Assembly (NCBI RefSeq): GCF_009725235.1
Contig: NZ_WJFC01000318.1
Span: forward strand, 1 to 10,603
Origin: Scytonema sp. UIC 10036
GTDB lineage: Bacteria; Cyanobacteriota; Cyanobacteriia; Cyanobacteriales; Nostocaceae
Length of the DNA: 10,603 nucleotides
Direction of reading: 5' to 3'
Below, piece by piece: positions 5,263 through 10,603 of the stretch. A program made the translations under genes and the position numbers. How positions within the stretch are numbered: position 1 is the stretch's first letter; every line of letters begins with the position of its first letter. The notes below the pieces were generated by a model. That model saw only the letters and a program-made list of their open reading frames with translations. It did not search any database and had not been told where the DNA came from.

Positions 5263-6516
5263 ATGACTAAAATTGCTTATTTTCAGTGCCCAACAGGCAT
5301 TTCAGGTGATATGTGCCTGGGTAGCTTAGTCAGCTTGGGCGTCCCTTTAGAGTACTTAACTGAAAACCTAAACAAGTTGGGAATTGAGCACGAGTACCAG
5401 ATCGAGGCGGAACTAGTTCTCCGTAATGGTCAACAGGCTACTAAAGTTCATGTGAACTTAATAAACCACCATCACCATGATTCCCAACACAGCCACCATC
5501 ACGGACGCCACTTACCTGAAATCAGTGAGATGATTTTGAAAGCTGAGTTACCAGCACGTGCCAAAGCGTGGAGTTTGGCAGTATTTCAACAATTAGCGGT
5601 AGCAGAAGGATTAGTGCATGGCGTTCCTCCCGAAAAAGTCCATTTTCATGAAGTAGGTGCAATAGATGCAATTGTAGATATTGTTGGCACTTGTTTGGGA
5701 CTAGATTGGCTATTAATCGAAAGCAATGAGAAAGAATTGCCCTTACTATACTGTTCGCCCCAACCTGTAGGCGGGGGAACAGTCAAAGCCGCACACGGTG
5801 AGATGGCAGTACCAGTACCAGCCGTCTTGAAATTGTGGGAAATGCGCGGTTGTCCGGTGTATAGTAACGGTATTGAACGGGAATTAGTGACGCCTACTGG
5901 AGCGGCGATTGTCACAACCCTTGCAGTCAACTTCGGGTCGCCACCTTCAATGACCATTAAACAAGTAGGATTGGGAGCAGGTTCTATCAATTTACCAATA
6001 CCAAATATTTTACGCTTGTGGCTTGGTGAAGCAAACGTTGGCCACAGTCCAAGTGTAGAAACGATCGCAATTTTGGAAACTCAAATAGACGACTTAAACC
6101 CGCAAGCTATTGGCTACTTATTTGAGGCATTGTTTGCTGCTGGTGCAGTGGATGTTTTTACCCAACCCATTGGAATGAAAAAATCCCGTCCGGGAATTTT
6201 GCTAACTGTTATTTGCCATCCTGAAAATATACCTAACTGTGAAGTGATTGTGTTCCGTGAAACCACGACTCTAGGAATTCGCCGTTCTACTCAACAGCGT
6301 GCCATTCTCTCACGAGAAATTCAACAAGTAGAGATTGAATATGGTGTAGTCCGTGTTAAAATCGCATGGACGGGTCAGGAAAAAGACAAAGCTATTTCTA
6401 ACGTGCAACCGGAATACGAAGACTGTGCAGAATTAGCAAGAAAGCATAATATTTCCTGGCGGGAAATTCATCGACTGGCATTAAACCAGTGGTATGCTCA
6501 GCACAAAAACCAGTAG
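5263..6516 (+). CDS. larC: Nickel-pincer cofactor biosynthesis protein LarC (nickel insertase, DUF111)
   Basis: A 417-residue protein covering the whole LarC family. LarC inserts nickel into the pyridinium dithiocarboxylate precursor made by LarB and LarE, in a CTP-dependent step that completes the cofactor of lactate racemase and related enzymes. Seen in order: YFQCPTGISGDMCLG (6-20), a histidine-rich loop at 69-83 (NHHHHDSQHSHHHGRH region), VHFHEVGAIDAIVDIVG (126-142), QPVGGGTVKAAHGEM (167-181), ELVTPTGAA (207-215), ETQIDDLNPQ (262-271), PIGMKKSRPG (292-301) and FRETTTLGIRR (331-341). The histidine loop probably binds or stores Ni. The gene is one continuous frame, unlike the frameshifted larC of Lactiplantibacillus plantarum. 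No larA, larB or larE lies nearby. The ATG at 5263 directly follows a heptad repeat and lacks a Shine-Dalgarno sequence. Confidence 0.95.
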   Translation: MTKIAYFQCPTGISGDMCLGSLVSLGVPLEYLTENLNKLGIEHEYQIEAELVLRNGQQATKVHVNLINHHHHDSQHSHHHGRHLPEISEMILKAELPARAKAWSLAVFQQLAVAEGLVHGVPPEKVHFHEVGAIDAIVDIVGTCLGLDWLLIESNEKELPLLYCSPQPVGGGTVKAAHGEMAVPVPAVLKLWEMRGCPVYSNGIERELVTPTGAAIVTTLAVNFGSPPSMTIKQVGLGAGSINLPIPNILRLWLGEANVGHSPSVETIAILETQIDDLNPQAIGYLFEALFAAGAVDVFTQPIGMKKSRPGILLTVICHPENIPNCEVIVFRETTTLGIRRSTQQRAILSREIQQVEIEYGVVRVKIAWTGQEKDKAISNVQPEYEDCAELARKHNISWREIHRLALNQWYAQHKNQ

Positions 6517-6521
6517 AGACC

Positions 6522-6534
6522 CGTTGTAACAACG
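6522..6534 (+). terminator. Weak hairpin just after larC
   Basis: CGTTG-TAA-CAACG, a 5-bp stem 5 bases past the larC stop. It has no T-run, so it is at best a weak or Rho-assisted terminator. Confidence 0.25.
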
Positions 6535-6560
6535 AGCCTCCACTCAATTATTTATTGGTC

Positions 6561-6588
6561 ACTGCTCACTGATTACTGCTCACTGATT
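6561..6588. repeat. Two perfect copies of a 14-base tandem repeat
   Basis: ACTGCTCACTGATT occurs at 6561-6574 and again at 6575-6588. On the other strand it reads AATCAGTGAGCAGT, related to the CAGTGAG patch at 2141-2160. The second copy overlaps the stop codon of the downstream lipoprotein gene (6587-6589). Confidence 0.8.
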
Positions 6589-7159
6589 AGTCAACAGCAT
6601 CTCTGACAGCATTTCCTGCTTCTGCAGCTTTATTCCGAGCACTTCTACCCGCTTCACTAGCAGCATTACCAGCATTGTCCTTGATGTTTTCAATGCCTCT
6701 TTGGGTTCCTTTAATGAAATCACTAGAGGTGTTTTGAGCTTTATCTGCTGTTCTTTGAGCACCTTCGCGCAGAGTGTCGCCGAAATCTTTAGCATTCTCA
6801 TTCTTTTTACCAAGAATGCGGCGACTAACTTCTCCTATGTTGCTGGATTCGTCAATAACATTTCTCTCAGCATTTTCTTTGAGAAATTCAGACTTAGCTT
6901 TCACGTTAGCTGAGTCAATTCTGGGGTCTACATCACTGAAGTTATTCATTCCCCCTTCATAAGGAGAATGCTGATTCTCGCCTTTTGGCACGTATACATT
7001 GGAATTAGGTCTTGCAGACTGTTCTCCTACGCTTTGACGAGGTGCTGTTGCATCTGCAGGGTTGCAAGCCTGTGTTAAGAACAGGATTACACTGGCAACA
7101 AAAGCTGTTAAAACTTTTAGGGGACGCAAATTTTTCAACACAGCAACTACTCTTCTCAT
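6587..7159 (-). CDS. Putative lipoprotein with a helical, LEA-like tail; second of two tandem paralogs
   Basis: A 190-residue exported protein of unknown function. The N-terminus has basic residues, a hydrophobic stretch (16-29) and FLTQAC with Cys32 as the likely lipidated residue, although Thr and Gln before Ala-Cys are not an ideal lipobox. A short conserved patch, SPYEGG at 65-70, follows. From about 134 to the end the chain is Ala/Asn/Lys/Glu-rich and lacks large hydrophobics (DNAGNAASEAGRSARNKAAE), like late-embryogenesis-abundant or amphipathic helical repeats. It aligns with the next gene from Met1 to Cys32 and around SPYEGG/NPYKGG. I think the pair belongs to the cyanobacterial family DUF6658, from memory. 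AAGGAG 7 bases before the ATG (7157-7159) fixes the start. The stop codon lies inside a tandem repeat. Confidence 0.8.
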   Translation of the reverse strand: MRRVVAVLKNLRPLKVLTAFVASVILFLTQACNPADATAPRQSVGEQSARPNSNVYVPKGENQHSPYEGGMNNFSDVDPRIDSANVKAKSEFLKENAERNVIDESSNIGEVSRRILGKKNENAKDFGDTLREGAQRTADKAQNTSSDFIKGTQRGIENIKDNAGNAASEAGRSARNKAAEAGNAVRDAVD

Positions 7160-7166
7160 AGTGCTA

Positions 7167-7172
7167 CTCCTT
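7167..7172 (-). promoter_or_regulatory. Strong ribosome binding site of the second lipoprotein gene
   Basis: AAGGAG on the minus strand, 7 bases before the ATG at 7159. Confidence 0.75.
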
Positions 7173-7251
7173 GGTATTTTGTACTTAATTTAAACTTCCA
7201 TCAGAAACTGGTATGAAATGCAGTTGTTGATTGTTCACAACTCACTGTCAA

Positions 7252-7791
7252 CTACTTACCTGCTGCTGGATTCCTTTGAGTTTCTGGTCTCTGAGATGCT
7301 TCATCCGCCTTATCTTTAATGAATCCTGAAGCATCTTGAAATGCTTTTCCTACAGTCTCAAGTCTGTCTTGAGCGCGTTCTACAACACTAGACTCACGCT
7401 GAATTAAACCACCTGGTTCAGGCTGTTGAAAGTCTTTGGCAGATTTGATAGGCAGTTCTGCTTCTTTATAAGCTCTGCCTTCTGGTGTTTCAGCACCAGG
7501 ATAGAGTTTGACTTCTTTATTAACAGCTGTAGCAACAATTGATGGTGACTTTAGCTGTAGGTTAGATTGATCTAGTCCAGATTTGGACATCTTTGAATTC
7601 GTATATTTATCCCCACCACCTTTATAAGGGTTATTTGCACCACCAGCTTGTACGGCGGGGTTTTCTGGATTGGCACCTTGAGTACTTGCATTACTGCAAG
7701 CAGTGCTTACTATCAACAATAGACCAGCCAAAAATACAGTTAAAATCTGGCGCAGCCGCAGTTTGTTTAAAAAAGCTGTTAGACGGTTCAC
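7252..7791 (-). CDS. Putative lipoprotein; first of two tandem paralogs
   Basis: A 179-residue exported protein of unknown function. I choose the GTG at 7789-7791 as start: AAGGAGG stands 5 bases upstream, and the product (MNRLTAFLNKLRLRQILTVF) then aligns residue for residue with the downstream paralog, with the lipobox Cys at position 32 in both (LLIVSTAC). The frame stays open to a GTG at 7848, but the extra residues (MRKFFDALLL) have no counterpart. After the lipobox come a Gly/Asn/Pro-rich linker, the shared patch NNPYKGGGDKY (53-63) and a charged helical C-terminus (ERAQDRLETVGKAFQDASGF). The product is probably an envelope-anchored protein facing the periplasm. The paralog follows 92 bases downstream on the same strand, so co-transcription is likely. 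It may belong to DUF6658, from memory. Confidence 0.8.
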   Translation of the reverse strand: MNRLTAFLNKLRLRQILTVFLAGLLLIVSTACSNASTQGANPENPAVQAGGANNPYKGGGDKYTNSKMSKSGLDQSNLQLKSPSIVATAVNKEVKLYPGAETPEGRAYKEAELPIKSAKDFQQPEPGGLIQRESSVVERAQDRLETVGKAFQDASGFIKDKADEASQRPETQRNPAAGK

Positions 7792-7796
7792 CAATT

Positions 7797-7803
7797 CCTC
7801 CTT
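7797..7803 (-). promoter_or_regulatory. Ribosome binding site that fixes a GTG start
   Basis: AAGGAGG on the minus strand, 5 bases before GTG 7791. It decides the start of the first lipoprotein gene, 19 codons inside the longest frame. Confidence 0.8.
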
Positions 7804-8110
7804 GTCATCCCATGCAACCAACAATAAAGCATCAAAAAATTTCCTCACTAAAAGTTTTTAAACGATGGAACTTTTCGTCTTCGCTTTATTGCCGTTCGCT
7901 TAAGATTTGCGAATATTTGACCAACAGTTACTAAGATTACAGATTAAATGCCAAATTTTTCCTCTAGCAAAGGTCTCATATCTTTTAACGCTGCTTTGCT
8001 CTTCTTCTCTAACTTAAGAAGGATATAAGCTTCTGTAATTTTAGAGAATTTCTCTTACCTATAAAAAGGTTCGCTTCGATAGTGATATGGGTATTTGATT
8101 ATTAATTTAT
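7804..8110. other. Gene-free spacer between divergent genes
   Basis: The spacer between the first lipoprotein gene (-) and the UPF0104-like gene (+), expected to contain the lipoprotein promoter. Both strands were read and no gene was found. No confident -35/-10 pair was found for the minus strand. Only trivial short palindromes were seen, such as AGAGA-ATT-TCTCT near 8044. Confidence 0.35.
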
Positions 8111-8124
8111 GTAAACTCAGCTAC
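8111..8124. promoter_or_regulatory. Candidate NtcA-binding site upstream of the UPF0104-like gene
   Basis: GTAAACTCAGCTAC is an exact GTA-N8-TAC. It lies 54 bases before the TATAAT at 8179, whereas NtcA-activated promoters usually have about 22. The extra length is nearly that of the palindromic repeat lying between them. Chance occurrence is possible, since the motif has only six fixed bases. Confidence 0.35.
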
Positions 8125-8127
8125 TAA

Positions 8128-8156
8128 CTCCTCGACTTCTTTCAGAAGTCAGGGAG
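8128..8156. repeat. Palindromic REP-like repeat, hairpin with TTC loop
   Basis: CTCCTCGACTTCT (8128-8140) pairs with AGAAGTCAGGGAG (8144-8156) over 13 positions, with one mismatch and one G-T pair, around a TTC loop. CTAAC flanks it on both sides (8124-8128 and 8157-8161). A related half-element, AAAGAAGTCGGGGATCT, lies near 5124-5140. No T-run follows, so it is more likely an interspersed repeat than a terminator. Confidence 0.6.
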
Positions 8157-8178
8157 CTAACCTTAGTTAAAGTATTTG

Positions 8179-8184
8179 TATAAT
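8179..8184 (+). promoter_or_regulatory. Probable -10 box of the UPF0104-like gene
   Basis: A perfect TATAAT, 28 bases before the ATG at 8213. No TTGACA-like element is seen 16-18 bases upstream, which fits an activator-dependent promoter but does not prove one. Confidence 0.4.
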
Positions 8185-8212
8185 TATCAAAAATATCAGT
8201 TAAATTACTAAA

Positions 8213-9133
8213 ATGATAAAGCGAATTTTACGTTGGGTAATTTTGGGGGGAACATTATTTTTTTTAGCAAAAGCCCTTAAGGATAACTGGCAAGGTGTTG
8301 CGACTGTTCGGATTGATGCTTTGGGTTGGGCAATTCTCGCTATTGCATCAGGTATAACATTACTGGCACATACCTGGGCAGGTTGGATTTGGGTTTGGGT
8401 TCTTCAAGATTTAAATCAACCCATACGTTCTTCTGAATTTGTTCAAGTCTATTTAAAAACAAATATCTCTAAATACATACCGGGAAATGTTTGGCATTAC
8501 TATAGAAGAATCCTGGCTGCAAAAAATGCTAATGTCTCTGTAGAAATTGCAACTCTCAGTGTTTTGTTAGAACCACTTCTCATGGCAGCGGCTGCTTTAA
8601 TTATTTTTTTGCTAACCAGTCAGTCTATACTTAGTGAATCTATCCTGTACTTACAGATAATACAACTTTTTTGCTTGCTGGGAGTCCTTTGTGTACTTCA
8701 TCCAAAGTTTTTAAACTTGGGAATTGCGATCGTGCAACGCTTGAAGGTCAAAAAGTTAGATTCTACTCCAAGCTCAACTCCTACTCTTCAACATTACCCG
8801 TTACGACTTTTGTTAGGAGAATTGGGTTTTGTGGTTTTGCGTGCTTTTGGTTTTGTTTTAACTCTTTTTGCTCTGAGTCCTTTAAACTTGAGCCATATGC
8901 CTTTATTGTTTGGGGCTTTTAGCTTTTCTTGGTTGTTAGGACTTATTATTCCTGGTGCGCCTGGTGGTTTGGGAGTGTTTGAAGCAACTGCGATCGCGCT
9001 CTTACAATCTCATTTTCCCACAGCTTTAGTCATTAGTGCTGTCGGTCTTTATCGCCTAATTAGTATTTTTGCTGAAATTGCTGGAGCTACTTTAGCATGG
9101 CTGGATGAACGTTTTTTCAGTCTTAAGCCTTAA
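8213..9133 (+). CDS. UPF0104 / lysylphosphatidylglycerol synthase transmembrane-domain-like membrane protein
   Basis: A 306-residue integral membrane protein with about seven or eight hydrophobic segments (near residues 6-20, 35-64, 113-135, 144-162, 201-223, 229-247, 250-268 and 272-298). KYIPGNVWHYYRR (87-99) and PGAPGGLGVFEA (247-258) match the conserved loops of the flippase-like domain PF03706/UPF0104, which in MprF joins a lysyl-transferase domain. No such catalytic domain is present here. A role in moving lipids or lipid-linked sugars across the membrane is possible, but the substrate cannot be told from sequence. The ATG at 8213 has no clear Shine-Dalgarno sequence. TATAAT lies 28 bases upstream, with an NtcA-type motif further up. 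It ends one base before the stop codon of the opposing gene, leaving no room for a terminator between them. Confidence 0.85.
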   Translation: MIKRILRWVILGGTLFFLAKALKDNWQGVATVRIDALGWAILAIASGITLLAHTWAGWIWVWVLQDLNQPIRSSEFVQVYLKTNISKYIPGNVWHYYRRILAAKNANVSVEIATLSVLLEPLLMAAAALIIFLLTSQSILSESILYLQIIQLFCLLGVLCVLHPKFLNLGIAIVQRLKVKKLDSTPSSTPTLQHYPLRLLLGELGFVVLRAFGFVLTLFALSPLNLSHMPLLFGAFSFSWLLGLIIPGAPGGLGVFEATAIALLQSHFPTALVISAVGLYRLISIFAEIAGATLAWLDERFFSLKP

Positions 9134-9134
9134 G

Positions 9135-9539
9135 TTAAAGAGTTTTGGTCTTTAGCTGAGAAAAAACATGATAATCATCCAGATTCAATTGGTCTTCAGC
9201 AAGCGGCTCATTTTCTTTTATCTTAATTAAATTGTACTCAATATTTTCTGCATAAATTGCAAAAGTGATATTAAAAATTTCGATAAAATGAATTAACCAC
9301 TTGCATTCATCTTCTGGATAATTATTATAGTAACGAATCAAGTAAGCTATGCGACTTTCCAAATGAATACGCGAATTTTTAGAAATTAGAATAATTTTCA
9401 GAAGTACAATAACCAATGTCAGTGGATGACCTTGAGACAATAATAAAACAAATAACGATGAAGGTTCTTTTCCATTTTCTGTTGTTAAATAATCAATGAC
9501 TTTATTACAAGTTCTTAAGACAAAATCTTTGTTAATCAT
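9135..9539 (-). CDS. Downstream part of a split conserved cyanobacterial hypothetical gene
   Basis: A 134-residue frame in exactly the same reading frame as the ORF at 9573-10454, separated from it by one TAG and 11 sense codons (LYLWKAEQHEE). The sequence is helical and well formed: VLRTCNKVIDYLTTENGKEP, SSLFVLLLSQGHPLTLVIVLLK, YPEDECKWLIHFIEIFNITF. I recall cyanobacterial proteins of about 430-450 residues in which this block directly continues the sequence of the upstream ORF, so I take it as the C-terminal third of one protein. The ATG at 9537-9539 may just be an internal Met (MINKDFVLR), and no Shine-Dalgarno sequence stands before it. If it is not translated independently or by readthrough, this segment is dead. 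Function unknown. Its stop lies one base from the stop of the UPF0104-like gene. Confidence 0.6.
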   Translation of the reverse strand: MINKDFVLRTCNKVIDYLTTENGKEPSSLFVLLLSQGHPLTLVIVLLKIILISKNSRIHLESRIAYLIRYYNNYPEDECKWLIHFIEIFNITFAIYAENIEYNLIKIKENEPLAEDQLNLDDYHVFSQLKTKTL

Positions 9540-9572
9540 TTCTTCATGTTGCTCTGCTTTCCACAGATACAG

Positions 9573-10454
9573 CTATTCTAATAATTGAATTTTTAAAGTT
9601 TCAACAAATTTCTGTTGTTGAACTGAAAAAATCAAATATTTTTGCAAACTCTCTTTAAATTCTTTCAAAGTTTGATTTTGAGTTTGCTGAAGAAATATAT
9701 TGGCAATATTTTCATAACTAAATATACCTCTCTTGACAACGATCGCTTTAATTAAGTGCAAAACGTTATCTCCTAGAATACTGGGATTTTTATACCGCTT
9801 GTTGCTAGAACTAGAAGATTGAGACCGAGCAATATACATTGCCAATTCAAACTTAAATTTATCTTTCAGTTGTCTGGACAACTTTATAGCAGCTTCTTGT
9901 TGCTCCTTTGGATTATTAACATCTAAAGATTGAGCAACTAATAGATAAGAAGAATAACGATGAATCCAATTTGTTTGAGATTGCTCGTCAATATTTTTAA
10001 CCGCAAAAAGCTTAATATGTCGATATTCTTCACTATCAATAAAATTGGCTATCCATTGAATATAAATACTTTTTTTTATATGTATAGTTGACTGAAAATC
10101 TTTATAACTAGAAAATAAATTCACTAATTCTTGAATATACTTATGCTTTCTGTTGCTTTCCCAATTATTAATTAAAATATAGCAACAGCGCTTAAGTGTA
10201 TGAAGAAACTCCTGTTCATCACTTTTTAAGAAGAGTTCATAAATTCCGATTGTAGAATCAGAATTTCCTGCATCAAAAATTCCTAAGAATAGACGCCTAA
10301 ATTCTTGCAAAACATCTTCAGGTTCCCAGGTTTTGACAATTTCGATAAAATAGTTATATATTCTTTCTTGTGCAATATCTAAATCCAGTCGTTTGTTTTC
10401 AGAGTCAAAAGTATATTTATTGCTCTGACTACCCGTTAAGCTATTAGCGGTCAT
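9573..10454 (-). CDS. Conserved cyanobacterial hypothetical protein, upstream part, ended by an in-frame TAG
   Basis: A 293-residue soluble, mostly helical protein with no signal peptide or membrane segment. Recognisable blocks are WEPEDVLQEFRRLFLG (43-58), EQEFLHTLKRCCYILINNWE (80-99), LSRQLKDKFKFELAMYIARS (about 191-210), a low-complexity serine run, and then NPSILGDNVLHLIKAIVVKRG and FSYENIANIFLQQT. The arrangement matches a cyanobacteria-wide hypothetical family I remember as about 440 residues long. Here it stops at TAG (9573-9575) after KIQLLE, while the same frame stays open for a further 145 codons to 9135. So this is either a truncated product or the first part of a gene inactivated recently. 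The function is unknown; a helical-repeat scaffold is only a guess. The start is the ATG at 10452-10454, with no strong Shine-Dalgarno sequence. This region looks more AT-rich than larC or rbfA. Confidence 0.75.
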   Translation of the reverse strand: MTANSLTGSQSNKYTFDSENKRLDLDIAQERIYNYFIEIVKTWEPEDVLQEFRRLFLGIFDAGNSDSTIGIYELFLKSDEQEFLHTLKRCCYILINNWESNRKHKYIQELVNLFSSYKDFQSTIHIKKSIYIQWIANFIDSEEYRHIKLFAVKNIDEQSQTNWIHRYSSYLLVAQSLDVNNPKEQQEAAIKLSRQLKDKFKFELAMYIARSQSSSSSNKRYKNPSILGDNVLHLIKAIVVKRGIFSYENIANIFLQQTQNQTLKEFKESLQKYLIFSVQQQKFVETLKIQLLE

Positions 10455-10603
10455 GGTATTTTTTAAGACTAAAGAATACCCAGTTCATATTCTTATCAGC
10501 TTAACTTGACCTACCAACAGTATCAATCATTTCTTGAAAAATTCAGTATTTCTTTAAACGAATTTTTAGAAAACCTTAAAATTACGAGGTTACTCATATT
10601 AAA
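10455..10603 (-). promoter_or_regulatory. Upstream region of the split hypothetical gene, at the window edge
   Basis: AT-rich, no coding frame. It presumably carries the promoter of the minus-strand gene. No clear -35/-10 pair, operator or repeat was recognised. Confidence 0.3.

Noticed and set aside
5646..5990. 114-codon minus-strand frame
   Set aside because: Antisense shadow of larC.
7593..7934. 113-codon plus-strand frame
   Set aside because: Mostly antisense to the first lipoprotein gene; its composition is not protein-like.
8128..8156. Intrinsic terminator
   Set aside because: Good stem, but no T-run on either strand and no gene ends there; better explained as an interspersed repeat.

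Overview
The window looks like chromosomal DNA of a filamentous, heterocyst-forming cyanobacterium (Nostocales-like). Four things point there: a HetZ-family gene, small cyanobacteria/plastid-specific genes (Ycf33/DUF751, a DUF4327-type protein), at least five exact copies of the HIP1 octamer GCGATCGC (232, 714 bases apart or more: 232, 1266, 2714, 3055, 8990), and heptanucleotide repeat arrays plus palindromic interspersed repeats between genes. All family names come from recognising the sequences by eye; no search was run.

Layout. 1-92: the 3' remnant of a cation diffusion facilitator gene (+), truncated. 190-426: a DUF4327-type small protein (-). 427-1325: a long gene-free stretch ending in a hairpin terminator for rbfA. 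1326-1999: a two-gene unit on the minus strand, Ycf33/DUF751 then rbfA. 2000-2607: AT-rich, gene-free, with two repeat patches. 2608-3828: hetZ (-), with a 377-base leader. 4206-4868: a Sua5/YciO/YrdC-family gene (-), divergent from larC (5263-6516, +). The 394 bases between them are mostly repeats. 6587-7791: two tandem paralogous lipoprotein genes (-). 8213-9133: a UPF0104-like membrane protein (+), converging with 9135-10454, a conserved hypothetical gene (-) cut into two ORFs by one in-frame TAG.

How the genes relate. The window is a mix of housekeeping functions (ribosome maturation by RbfA, a threonylcarbamoyl-AMP synthase-type protein, nickel-pincer cofactor assembly by LarC), one developmental regulator (HetZ), and envelope proteins (two lipoproteins, one polytopic membrane protein). 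Only Ycf33-rbfA and the lipoprotein pair look like operons; the rest appear to be separate units set apart by repeat-rich spacers. I see no tRNA, rRNA, CRISPR array, transposase, phage gene or defence cassette. The points most worth a second look are the in-frame amber codon at 9573-9575, the heptad arrays forming the leaders of both yciO-like and larC genes, and a perfect NtcA-type site whose distance to the -10 box appears lengthened by a small palindromic repeat.
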